A stretch of 64,000 nt of DNA from Hyphomicrobium sp. D-2 (GTDB lineage: Bacteria > Pseudomonadota > Alphaproteobacteria > Rhizobiales > Hyphomicrobiaceae), in the NCBI RefSeq assembly GCF_029872155.1, contig NZ_JARXLA010000008.1, positions 932,501-996,500 on the forward strand. The letters run 5' to 3'. The first letter of the stretch is position 1; each line of letters opens with the position of its first letter. Shown here piece after piece: positions 54,042 through 63,800 of the stretch. A model generated the notes under the pieces. That model was not told the origin of the DNA. It saw only the letters and a program-made list of their open reading frames with translations, and made no database searches. The translations under genes and the position numbers were made by a program.

Positions 54042-55526
54042 GTGATCACGATTGAGATGGTCATGCTCGCAGCGTTGGGCTTCCTCACGGCAGCGCTGCT
54101 GGCGCTGTTCGTCGCTCCGCTTTATCGAAAGCGGGTCGCCCGGCTCACAACCCGCGCGCTCAAGGCGTCCATGCCCGTCACCGAGGCGGAGATCCGGGCC
54201 GACAAGGATCGCCTGCGGGCTGAATTCGCCATTCAGATCCATAAGCTTGAGAAGAAGGTGGAAGAGGCCGCCGATGCCTCGGCCCGCCAGATGGTGGAGC
54301 TGAACCGCCGCGACGCCATCATCAGTGAGCTTGAAGGCGACGTTGCCGATCAGAGCGCGGCGCTGGAAGAACATGAAAACGCGCGCCGGGTTCTTGAACA
54401 GACAATTCTGGATCGCCTGCCGAAGGTGGAAGGCCGCCTGTCGGAAGCCCGCAAGCTGCTGTTCCAGCGCGATCGCGAGATCGTCACGCTGACCCAGTCG
54501 AGCGACAAGCAGACCCGCGCGCTTGAAGAAGCAACCCAGATCAACGCGCAGCAGTCAGATGAAGTCCATCGCCTGAAGGCAGCGCTGAGCACTCGCGCGG
54601 CCCGTAGCCGCGAAGGTTTTGCCGATCCGCGTTATGATGGCGAAGTGGCGCTGCGTACCGAGATTGAAGCGCTGCGTGCCAAGGCGCGTGAGCAGGCGGC
54701 ACTGGTTGCGAAGCTGCAGTCGCAGCTTGCCAAGGCCGAGGCGGCTGCCGTCAATGGCGCCACTGCGGATGCAAAGCCCGGCAGCATTACGCTATCGGCC
54801 GATCCGGTGCGTCCGGCCAAGGTCATCGGCCGCAACGGTTCGATCTCGATGCGCTCCGCTGAGGACATTCCCGTCGATAAGCTCGACAATCAGGCGCAGG
54901 CGGAGTTTCGCCGCCTGAAGTCGATCAATCAGGATCAGGCGGCCGAGATTTCGCGCCTCAAGGCTGCGCTCGTCACCTATGAGGCCAGCGATCAGGACGA
55001 TCGCGGCGTCAAGGAAAGCAAGATCGCCATGAAGGCGCGGCTGTCGGCGGTTTCGGCGCTGACCGAAGAGCAGGCCACCACGATCCAGGCGCTGCGGGCC
55101 GAGGTTGCTTCCAGTAACGAGAAGCTCGCCCGTCAGGCTGCCTACTTCATGGAAGAGATGCGCCGTCTGGGTTCGGTGCCGACGACCAAATCGCGCGGGG
55201 CGGAAAGCGCTGAGGCGCTGAAGCGTCCGCTGGCGGAGCGGATCAACGATCCCCGCGTCGCCCGGCTCGTCCGTGCGGCGGGTGAAACTGATCCAGCTGC
55301 TGCGTCTTCTGCTACTCAACCTCCCGCAATGCCGTCCGGCGCGGACGGTGAGGGTGCCGCAGAGCCCCGCCGTGTCGGCGGCTTCCTGAAGGCGCTGGAT
55401 GCGGCTGCGCTTGAGGCCCCGATCGAGCATGTGTCAGACGCCATTGGCGAAGACAGTGACATCCAGCGCCCGCGCAAGGCACGGCTACTCGATCGCATCA
55501 CCGGCCTCGACAAGAATTCCGCCTGA
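54042..55526 (+). CDS. Membrane-anchored coiled-coil protein, unknown function
   Basis: A 494-residue protein with an N-terminal membrane anchor (MLAALGFLTAALLALFVAPL) and mostly charged heptad-rich helix after it (EIRADKDRLRAEFAIQIHKL, LEGDVADQSAALEEHENARR, RLSEARKLLFQRDREIVTL, EIEALRAKAREQAALVAKL). A short non-helical patch (GSITLSADPVRPAKVIGRNG) breaks it at about 255. The C-terminus (HVSDAIGEDSDIQRPRKARL) is conserved-looking. I recall similar hypothetical proteins in Hyphomicrobiales. GTG 54042 is the start. A bactofilin gene lies next on the other strand; a cell-shape or polarity role is only a guess. Confidence 0.8.
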   Translation: MITIEMVMLAALGFLTAALLALFVAPLYRKRVARLTTRALKASMPVTEAEIRADKDRLRAEFAIQIHKLEKKVEEAADASARQMVELNRRDAIISELEGDVADQSAALEEHENARRVLEQTILDRLPKVEGRLSEARKLLFQRDREIVTLTQSSDKQTRALEEATQINAQQSDEVHRLKAALSTRAARSREGFADPRYDGEVALRTEIEALRAKAREQAALVAKLQSQLAKAEAAAVNGATADAKPGSITLSADPVRPAKVIGRNGSISMRSAEDIPVDKLDNQAQAEFRRLKSINQDQAAEISRLKAALVTYEASDQDDRGVKESKIAMKARLSAVSALTEEQATTIQALRAEVASSNEKLARQAAYFMEEMRRLGSVPTTKSRGAESAEALKRPLAERINDPRVARLVRAAGETDPAAASSATQPPAMPSGADGEGAAEPRRVGGFLKALDAAALEAPIEHVSDAIGEDSDIQRPRKARLLDRITGLDKNSA

Positions 55527-55987
55527 CCAGACCATGATGGCTTCGGACCCTATCAGCCCGAAGCGTGAAACATCGGTCTAAAAAAGCTTCCGTGATCGCT
55601 TCGGACACCCGCTCCGACGGCGGCCCGCACATGTGCCGCGCCAATCATACGGCTGCATTCTTCTTTGACCGAAAACCATGCGCAAACTGGCGTGGATCCC
55701 GACCGTTGTCGGGATGACGGGGGGAGAAGGAGCGCGGTCCGCGCGCACCAATCAGCGCTGGCGGCCTGTTCTCCGCGCAGCGGAGTCGCCGGTGCGAGGG
55801 AGAATTATCATCGGCGGCCGGCTCCCCGGAGGAGAGTCGCCGATGACGAAGAGAGCAGTGTCGCCGGTGCAAAAAAAGGGCGCCGCATTCCCATGCAGCA
55901 CCCTTAGATGTTGATTGCAGCGCGTCGCTGGCGAGGCAGGTAGCGGAGAGATGTGTCCCGCGCCGTTCCGCGCCCTCGTCCCGGGTA
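55527..55987. other. Intergenic region filled by composite repeat
   Basis: 460 bases between convergent genes, most of it the composite repeat at 55681-55870. No gene seen. The bases after 55870 contain no recognised terminator with a T-run. Confidence 0.55.
55681..55870 (-). repeat. Composite repeat with hairpins (copy D)
   Basis: In plus-strand order: GATCCCGACCGTTGTCGGGATGAC (55696-55719, the second motif), CGCACCAATCAGCGC, hairpin D1 (55755-55794, GCGCTGGCGGCC...GGAGTCGCCGGTGC), hairpin D2 (55809-55845, CATCGGCGGCCGGCTCC, loop CCGG, GGAGAGTCGCCGATG), then a partial CGCCGGTGC with seven A. It is the inverted counterpart of the copy at 46800-46965. Confidence 0.8.
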
Positions 55988-56503
55988 TCAGCCGTTGTGA
56001 GCAGCAAACGTGGCGGCGTCCGGCGCAGGCTGCCATTCGCTGGCGTCCTTGGCCTTGCGCACGCGGCCATCGAACTGCGCGCCTTCCGCGATCATCAGGT
56101 TCTTCTGGGTGATGTCGCCATTGATGCGCGCGGTGGCATACAGCGCCACCGTTTCGCCGCGCAACTGGCCGTGGATCTCGCCGTGGATCGAGAGGTTGCG
56201 GGCCACCAGTGTGCCAGTCACCTTGCCCGTCTCGCTGACGGTGATGTCGTCGCCATGCACGTCACCGGCAATCTCGCCGGAAATGACAAGCGCGCTCTTG
56301 CAGATGAGTGTGATTTTCTGGCCGACGATCGCAAGGTCGGGGCCGATGACGGAGGCGTTCTTGGCGGGGGACATCATGGGATTTGCCGGGGCCACTTCGC
56401 GGATGCCTGCGGATGGCGGTGTGGCAATGCCAGCCGAAGGGGTGATTGGTGTGCCCGGCGCATTTACCGGCTTCTGATCTGGGTTAAATCCGCGGCCGAA
56501 CAC
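55988..56503 (-). CDS. Bactofilin
   Basis: Polymer-forming cytoskeletal protein of 171 residues. The DUF583 beta-helix is clear: VIGPDLAIVGQKITLICKSA, ISGEIAGDVHGDDITVSETG, VTGTLVARNLSIHGEIHGQL, RINGDITQKNLMIAEGAQFD. An N-terminal Pro-rich arm, which in the family binds membranes, precedes it. The start GTG 56503 has a perfect AGGAGG six bases upstream; an ATG at 56536 is in frame but lies before this site. Bactofilins localise cell-wall enzymes and shape stalks or poles. The coiled-coil gene to the left is convergent. Confidence 0.92.
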   Translation of the reverse strand: MFGRGFNPDQKPVNAPGTPITPSAGIATPPSAGIREVAPANPMMSPAKNASVIGPDLAIVGQKITLICKSALVISGEIAGDVHGDDITVSETGKVTGTLVARNLSIHGEIHGQLRGETVALYATARINGDITQKNLMIAEGAQFDGRVRKAKDASEWQPAPDAATFAAHNG

Positions 56504-56964
56504 AACGTACCTCCTATGGCGGGCGCATGAAACCATGCGCGCGGAACATGCTCTGATGCCCTTGGCATGTCGAGAAATCTATCGGGGCTCATGGTTGCCA
56601 GTGAGGCCATACAGGGGTTTGGATAGATTTAACGTTAATCCGTTGCGTCATCCGTCGCTGCGCGTCCGGTTGATGTCCGGGCTCGCATCCGCACGCCGTC
56701 GTCGTACCGAGAACTGTCGCTGACAGACGAACAGTTTCAACAGCGGATCGGGTGCAATGATGCCATCCGCTCTGGGATGACCGTTCAGGAATGGCGCGCC
56801 CGGCCCGTGCAAAAAATCTGCCCTGAGATCGAGCTGCAACACTAGCCGCCATGGCGTTGCCGCCATTGTAGACTCCTCTCCGCACCCAACCTGAACTCGT
56901 TCCAATGGGGGCGTGCCGGGGTGCCGTTCTAAAAAATATTGTGGCGTTGAAGGGGGAGTGCGGC
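56504..56964. other. Divergent intergenic region
   Basis: About 460 bases between the bactofilin and metallophosphoesterase genes. Open frames here lack ribosome binding sites and have random composition. No terminator or repeat recognised. Confidence 0.5.
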
Positions 56965-58908
56965 ATGGCCGGCGGCTCGGGGGAAATTGATATCAAAGCA
57001 CTGCCGAAGATGGTGCGTTGGTACAGTCCTGCGCATCTTGTCAGCACCGGCTGGCGTTCGGTCGTGTCGGAGATATTCGGTCAGTACGCTGACCAGCGCA
57101 TCATGCAGGCAACCATCGACGGCTTCGCGCCGGAGGTGATGAAGTCTGTCATCAGCCGCTACGACTATGCCGATCTGCGCCAGCTTAGTGACGGCAACTC
57201 GGTGTGGTTCGACTATGTGGCCGACCTTGGCGACGGGTTCGATTCCACCTACGCCGTCGCGTCGCTCATCAGTGCGCCGCAACTGACGCTGGAGGGCGCG
57301 GGCACGTTGCCGGCACCGAAGCTGCTCATCATGGGCGGCGACCAAGTTTATCCATTCCCCACCCGTCAGGCCTATCGCGAGCGTTTCGCGATGCCGTATG
57401 CCACCGCGCTACCGCCCGCTGCCGATGGTGGCTGGCGCCGCAAGCTGTTTGTGCTGCCGGGCAATCACGACTGGTACGACGGTCTCAGCTCGTTCGATCA
57501 CATGTTCTGTAAGGCGCGGTTTGGCCACGCCAGCGAGAACCGCATCGGCGGCTGGCTCTGTCCGCAGCACCGCAGCTATTTCGCGATCCGTCTGCCGCAC
57601 AACTGGTGGATCTGGGGCGCCGACATCCAGCTGGCCCAGTATCTCGACGCCGGCCAGATCCTCTATTTCGAAAGCGTCGCCGAGGAAATGAAGCGCCATC
57701 CGACCGAGGCGCCGAAGGTCATCCTCTGCACGCCGGAGCCGAGCTGGAACTACGACCGCGACGAAAGCCTGCAGGGCGAAGACAATCTCGCCACCATCAC
57801 CAAGATCGCCACCGATGCCGGCGCGCGCATTCCGGCCGTGCTGTCGGGCGATCTGCATCACTACAGCCGCTTCCATTCGGCGGAAACGGGCACCAGCTTC
57901 TTCACGTCCGGCGGCGGCGGTGCGTACTTCTCGCCCACCCATTATCTGAAAGACAAGCGCACCATCACCACCGCCACCGGTGAATCGATCGAGCTCGATC
58001 TGCGCTGCAAGATGAAAGACGGCGAGCGCACAGACGAGCCTTCGTGCTGGCCCTCGCGCGGCACCTGCCGCCGCCTCAGTCTGTCGACGCTCGGCTTCCC
58101 GTTCCGCAACTACGGTTATTCGGTTGCGCTTGGTTTCATCTACTGGGTCATCATCTGGATGTTCTCGACCACGCCCTACGGCGGCAAGACCGTGGGCGAG
58201 ACGCTACTTTATGATCCCGAGTTCCACTGGTGGCCCGGCATCTTCCTGCTGGCACCGCTGGCGGCGGCAACCAACGTCGTGCTTGGCATATGGTGTCTCG
58301 GTCTGTGGGTGGTGCTGTACTTTTATTCCGACAGCGAGTGGGGCGGAAAGGCAAAGGCCGCGCTGGGCACGCTGCACTGGCTGGCGCACATCGCGATGAT
58401 GATCGCGCTCTACTATGCCGTGTCCTACTTCTCGTTCTGGATGGTGGAAACCGCGTGGCCGCAGGCGCGTGAAGTGTTGCAGAATCTTGATCTGCGTACA
58501 TCGCCCGATGTCCGCGAGCTGCTGCGCACCATCGTTATCTTCCCGCTGACGATGATCTTCATCGGCGGCATAGCGGCGGGCTTTGTGTGGGGTGCCTATC
58601 TCACGATCTGCTGTTTCATGGGGCTGCATTGCGACCAGGCGTTCGCTTCAATGGCGATCCCTGACTTCAAGAATTTCCTGCGCATCAAGGTGGAGCCGAA
58701 CAAGGTCACGATCTACCCGATCGGGCTGCGACGTGCGCCACGGCGCTGGGCGTGGAAGCACGCCAAGGATCGCGGCCTGGGAGATTCCAGCGGGCCGTCG
58801 ATCGTGACGTCGCGGCCGATGCGTCCCGAGCTGATCGAGAGCCCGATTGAAATTCGTGTCGGCGATTTGAAGCGACCGCGTCCGCGCGGGTCATCATTTG
58901 GCGTTTGA
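56965..58908 (+). CDS. Membrane metallophosphoesterase, unknown substrate
   Basis: A large protein with calcineurin-like metal motifs: DLGDGFDST, LLIMGGDQVYPF, VLPGNHDWYDGLSS and LSGDLHHYSRF give D, GGD, GNHD and GDxHH. From about residue 395 there are four to five membrane segments (VALGFIYWVIIWMF, FLLAPLAAATNVVLGIWCLG, AHIAMMIALYYAVSYFSFW, IVIFPLTMIFIGGIAAGFVW), then a charged tail with IVTSRPMRPELIESPI. I know no named bacterial family with this exact layout. The ribosome site GGGGGAG supports ATG 56965; ATG 56905 would add 20 residues. The two GMC genes follow on the same strand, so a shared membrane-lipid task is possible. Confidence 0.8.
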   Translation: MAGGSGEIDIKALPKMVRWYSPAHLVSTGWRSVVSEIFGQYADQRIMQATIDGFAPEVMKSVISRYDYADLRQLSDGNSVWFDYVADLGDGFDSTYAVASLISAPQLTLEGAGTLPAPKLLIMGGDQVYPFPTRQAYRERFAMPYATALPPAADGGWRRKLFVLPGNHDWYDGLSSFDHMFCKARFGHASENRIGGWLCPQHRSYFAIRLPHNWWIWGADIQLAQYLDAGQILYFESVAEEMKRHPTEAPKVILCTPEPSWNYDRDESLQGEDNLATITKIATDAGARIPAVLSGDLHHYSRFHSAETGTSFFTSGGGGAYFSPTHYLKDKRTITTATGESIELDLRCKMKDGERTDEPSCWPSRGTCRRLSLSTLGFPFRNYGYSVALGFIYWVIIWMFSTTPYGGKTVGETLLYDPEFHWWPGIFLLAPLAAATNVVLGIWCLGLWVVLYFYSDSEWGGKAKAALGTLHWLAHIAMMIALYYAVSYFSFWMVETAWPQAREVLQNLDLRTSPDVRELLRTIVIFPLTMIFIGGIAAGFVWGAYLTICCFMGLHCDQAFASMAIPDFKNFLRIKVEPNKVTIYPIGLRRAPRRWAWKHAKDRGLGDSSGPSIVTSRPMRPELIESPIEIRVGDLKRPRPRGSSFGV

Positions 58909-58974
58909 TTTGTTTGTTCCGTGCGGGTGCCGCCAATAGGTTCCGCGCTGCCGATCTGGGGAGAGTAAAGGCGT

Positions 58975-60798
58975 ATGCAGGGGCGGCTTTCGATGCCCGC
59001 TTCCAGGCTCAGGGCGCACTACGACGTTGTCGTGGTTGGCTCCGGGTACGGCGGAGGCGTTGCAGCGTCGCGTCTGGCGCGCTGTGGCCGCAAGGTCGCC
59101 GTGCTGGAGCGAGGGCGCGAGTTTCTGCCCGGCGATTTCCCCGATGGCGTCGCGGCCGCCAGCGCCGAAACGCAGCTCACCGGCACGCACGGCAGGATCG
59201 GCTCACCGCTGGCGCTGTTCGATGTCCGTGTCGGTAAGGATGTCGATGTGCTGATGGGCTGCGGTCTGGGCGGCACGTCGCTCATCAACGCCAATGTGTG
59301 CCTGATGCCCGATGCGCGCGTGTTTCAGGACGAAGCATGGCCGTTGCCGCTGCGCACCGACCGCCTGCTGGCGGAAGGCTTCGTGCGGGCGCGCCATATG
59401 CTGCGGCCTGAACCGTCGGCAAAGGCGCAAAGCTATCAGAAGGTGGCGGCACTGGATCTGGCGGCAAAAGCTTTCGACCGCAACGTGAAGCCCATTCCGT
59501 TGCATGTCGCCTTCAAGTCCGGCCCGAATGCTGCGGGTGTTGAGCAGCCCGCATGCACGGATTGCGGCGATTGCTGCGGCGGCTGCAATGTCGGCGCCAA
59601 GACGACAACCGCCTGCACCTACATCGCCGATGCGGCTGCCTTCGGTGCGGAGGTTTTTACCGGCGTTCAGGTGTTGTCGCTGGCGAAGGACGAGCACGAC
59701 GGCTGGCGCGTGTCGGCAACGCCGACGGACGCCGATGCCGCGCGCGGCCAGCAGTATTTCATCACCGCCGAAGTGGTGGTGCTGGCTGCTGGTACGCTCG
59801 GCTCAACAGAAATCCTGCTCCGCTCGCAGCAGCAGCACGGGCTGGCTGTTTCGCCATGGCTGGGGCATCGCTTCACGTCGAACGGCGATGCGATCGCGTT
59901 TTCCTATAACAACGACATTCCGGTGAATGGCATCGGTATCGGTCATCCGCCGAAGGCGCAGGTGGCTCCCGTTGGCCAGGCGGTAAACGCGTTGATCGAC
60001 ATGCGCGATACGGCGGATGTGCGCGATGGCATCGCGATTTGCGAATGTGCGCTGCCCAGCTCGTTCGCGGCTGGCTTGCCCGCCATGCTGGCTCCAACAG
60101 CGGCAATCTTTGGCGAGCGTGAGAAGCGTACGTCGGCGGTGCAACTTGACGGGTTGCAGAACACCGTTGCCAGTCTCGTCAATGGCGCTTACAGCGGCGC
60201 TGTCCACAACTCGCAGACATTTCTGGCCGTCGGTCACGATGCCGGTGACGGTGTCATGCATCTTTATGATGATCGTCTCACGATAGAATGGGATGGTGCC
60301 CTCAATCAGGCCGCGTTCCAGAGTATCGATCAGGCGTTGCGCCGCGCCAGCTACGCCACGGGCGGCACCTATATCCGCAATCCGGTGTCGCAGAAGGCGT
60401 TGGGTGGCAATCCCATGACGGTGCATCCGCTCGGCGGCTGTGTGATGGGAGAGAGTTCCGCGACCGGCGTCGTCAATCACAAGGGGCAGGTGTTCGACGC
60501 CAGCGTCGAAGCCAATCCCGACGCGATCCATCGCGGGCTTTATGTCTGCGATGGCGCGGTTGTTCCGTGCCCGCTGGGCATACATCCCTTGCTGACGATC
60601 ACGGCGCTGGCCGAGCGCGCGATGATTTTGATGGCAGAAGAATACGGTTGGGAAATGCGCGAGGAAAGCGCGCCGATGCAGGTGCCATCGCCAGATGCGG
60701 CGACGGTTGCAGCGGTGGCTATCGCGGCGCCTTCCTCTCAGCGTCCCTGGTTTGCGCGCTGGCTTAGACGCGCGCCGCAACCGGCCAATGGAGAATAA
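58975..60798 (+). CDS. GMC-family oxidoreductase, cholesterol-oxidase-like
   Basis: A 607-residue flavin oxidoreductase. The FAD loop is VVVVGSGYGGGVAASRLARC, and the second dinucleotide-linked stretch MGCGLGGTSLINANVCL fits the GMC signature. A Cys cluster (ACTDCGDCCGGCNVGAK) follows; I recall similar clusters in ChoD and long-chain alcohol oxidases. The end MTVHPLGGCVMG and GIHPLLTITALAERAM carry the active-site His and the FAD-side Pro-Leu-Leu. The substrate is likely a hydrophobic alcohol or sterol-like lipid. Spacing of two bases to the next gene shows translational coupling. Confidence 0.88.
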   Translation: MQGRLSMPASRLRAHYDVVVVGSGYGGGVAASRLARCGRKVAVLERGREFLPGDFPDGVAAASAETQLTGTHGRIGSPLALFDVRVGKDVDVLMGCGLGGTSLINANVCLMPDARVFQDEAWPLPLRTDRLLAEGFVRARHMLRPEPSAKAQSYQKVAALDLAAKAFDRNVKPIPLHVAFKSGPNAAGVEQPACTDCGDCCGGCNVGAKTTTACTYIADAAAFGAEVFTGVQVLSLAKDEHDGWRVSATPTDADAARGQQYFITAEVVVLAAGTLGSTEILLRSQQQHGLAVSPWLGHRFTSNGDAIAFSYNNDIPVNGIGIGHPPKAQVAPVGQAVNALIDMRDTADVRDGIAICECALPSSFAAGLPAMLAPTAAIFGEREKRTSAVQLDGLQNTVASLVNGAYSGAVHNSQTFLAVGHDAGDGVMHLYDDRLTIEWDGALNQAAFQSIDQALRRASYATGGTYIRNPVSQKALGGNPMTVHPLGGCVMGESSATGVVNHKGQVFDASVEANPDAIHRGLYVCDGAVVPCPLGIHPLLTITALAERAMILMAEEYGWEMREESAPMQVPSPDAATVAAVAIAAPSSQRPWFARWLRRAPQPANGE

Positions 60799-60800
60799 TA

Positions 60801-63800
60801 ATGCGGCGCCTGTCCAAGTCTGTTGCTGATCTGAAGCTGCGTTATGACGTCGTCGTTGTCGGCTCCGGCTATGGCGGCGGCGTTACCGCCTCGCGCATGG
60901 CGCGAGCCGGCAAGCGCGTTGCAGTGCTGGAACGCGGACAGGAGTTTGCCATCGGCGATTTCCCCGACCGCATGATCGAGGCGCAGGAGCAGTTTCAGGT
61001 CTCGCGCGAAGGTCAGCGCGTCTCGGGTTCGCCCTCGGCGCTGTATGATCTGCGGCTCGGCAAGGACATCCACGTGTTCGTCGGTTGCGGCCTCGGTGGC
61101 GGTTCGCTGGTGAACGCCAACGTCTCGCTGCCGCCCGATCCGCGCGTGTGGGACGACCCCGTCTGGCCGCCGGAGCTGGCGCAGGATCAGACCCGGCAGG
61201 AGGGCTTCGCGCGCGCGATGGATGTGCTGCGTCCGGTGCCGTACGAAGGGCCGAAGCTGGACAAGCTGCACGCTCTTGGCATCAGCGGCAACGCGTTCCA
61301 CCGAGACATCACGCGCCCGCCGATCAACGTAACGCTGAAGAAGCAGGTGAATTACGCGGGCGTTGAACAGCCCGCATGCACGCTGTGCGGTGACTGCTGT
61401 TCGGGCTGCAACGTCGGCGCCAAAAACACCGTGCAGGTGACATACATCGCCGATGCGTTTCAGCATGGCGCTGAGATCTTCACCGAAATGCGCGTTACGC
61501 ATGTGCTGCCGGAGCGCGGCCGCTGGCGCATTTTCTTCGAAGCAATCGGCCACGACCGCGAAAAGTTTTCCGCCGCTGATCAGTCGATCACCGCCGATGT
61601 CGTTGTGCTCGCTGCGGGTACGCTCGGCTCGACCGAAATCCTGTTGCGTTCGCGTCAGGAGGGGCTTGCGGTTTCCGATCAGCTCGGCGAACGCTTCACC
61701 GGCAACGGCGATGTGCTGGCCTTCGCCTACAACAACGATGTGCGCATCAACGGTATCGGTGTGGGCGATCCGCCGGTGGCCGATACCGGTCCGGTTGGTC
61801 CGTGCATCTCCGGCATGATCGATCTGCGTAACACCGAGAACCTTGAAGACGGCATCGTCATTGAGGAAGGCTCGCTTCCATCCGCCCTCGCGCCCATCCT
61901 GCCCGCACTGCTGACCATCGGCGGCGACAAGCTGGGCGAGGATACCGATCGCGGCGTCGTCGATTTTCTGGCGGAGCGCAAACGCCGTCGCGAAAGTCTG
62001 CTGTTCGGCGCCTATCAGGGCGCGGTCAACAACACGCAGACCTATCTCGTCATGAGCCATGATGATGGCAAGGGCCGCATCGCGCTTGATAACGGACGGC
62101 TGAAGCTGGTGTGGCCCAAGGTGGCGCAACAGTCGATTTTCGACAAGGTCGATCGCACGCTGCGCCGCGCCACGCTGGCGACGGGCGGCAACTACATCCG
62201 CAATCCGCTCACCGAAACAATTCTTGGCAACAACCTCATCACTGTGCATCCGCTCGGCGGCTGTGCGATGGGGCACGACCGCACCAACGGCGTTGTCAAT
62301 CACAAGTGCCAGGTGTTCGATGCGCGGCCCGATGCGCCCGCCAACGCGGTGCACGCCGGCCTTTATGTGTGCGATGGCTCGGTCATTCCGCGCCCGCTCG
62401 GCGTCAATCCGTTGCTGACGATCACGGCACTGTCCGAACGCGCGATGATCCATCTGGCGAAGGATCGCGGCTGGGATTTCTCCGATGCGCAGCGTCACGA
62501 TCTGCCGTTGCTGGTTGCCGCGCCGCAGGGGCGTGAAACAACCCGCCCGGCCGGCGTCGAGTTCACCGAGCGTATGGCGGGCTTCGTCTCGCCGGCCGTT
62601 GCATTGCCCCATGAAACGGCAGCACGGCGCGGCAAGGAAGAAGGCCATCCGTGTAATTTCACGCTCACGGTCATCATCGATGACGTTGATCGTTTCGTCG
62701 CTGACCCTCAGCGTTCGGGCCGCATCGTCGGTACGGTGGAATGCTCGGCGCTCTCGCCCGAACCGCTGGAAATATTCGACGGTAAATTCAATCTGATGCG
62801 CGTTGACGAAGCCGCCGTCGAAACCAAACGTTTCGACTATCGCTTCTCGCTCGCAGCGCGCGATGGTTCGGAATATTATTTCGATGGCCACAAGGTCGTG
62901 CGCTCCGATGCAACTCTCGATCTGTGGCGCGATACAACGCGTCTCAACATCGACATTGCGCGCGGTGGCCAGGGTCAGTTCGGTCCGCTGGCGCGGGGCA
63001 TGCTGGAGATCGCACCGTCCGACTTCTACGTGCAGATGCAGACGCTGCGTGGAACGGGCGGCGCCAACACTGCCGATCGCATGCGCGCAGTCGGCAAGTT
63101 TGGGCGCTTCTTCAGTCGCGAGCTGTTCGACACCTACGGCGGCGTGCTGGCACGCACCGGCCGTTATGACGCGCTCAACCCGCGCAAGAAACGCACCCTG
63201 CGCGTGCCCGAACCGGAAGTGCATCTGGTGCGTACGGAAGACGGCAAAACGCTGAAGCTCACGCGTTATCGCGGCGGCGCCAAAGGTCCGGTGGTGCTGA
63301 TGCATGGTCTGGGCGTCTCCAGCCTCATCTTCTCCATCGACACCATCGAGACCAACCTGCTCGAATATCTCGTTGCCGAGGGGTACGACTGCTGGCTGCT
63401 CGACTATCGCGCCAGTGTCGATCTGCCGTATGCGCATGAACTGTGGAGCGCCGATGATGTGGCGATCCGCGATTATCCGGCAGCGCTGGCGAAGGTGCGC
63501 GGCATCACGCGTGCGCCGACGGTGCAGGTCATCGCCCATTGCTTCGGCGCCACCACCTTCACGATGTCGATGCTGGCGGGGCTTGAGGGCGTGCGCTCAG
63601 CTGTGATTTCGCAGATCTCTACCGACTACGTGGTGCCGTTCTTCCCGCAGCGTATGCTGGCTTATCTGCGTGCGCCGGAGTTGTTTGAGGCCATCGGCAT
63701 CGATGTTGTGAATGCGCGTGCCACCACGGCCGATCCGCTGCGTGAACGTGTGCTGGATAAAGTTCTGCAGATGATCGTGCCGGTGCCCCGTTCCGAGCGC

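Noticed and set aside
60738-63539. A 933-codon open frame on the minus strand
   Set aside because: It lies exactly antisense to the second GMC gene, whose motifs are clear. Its text is rich in Arg, His and Gln and has no recognisable domain; GC-rich codon bias on one strand often keeps the opposite frame open.
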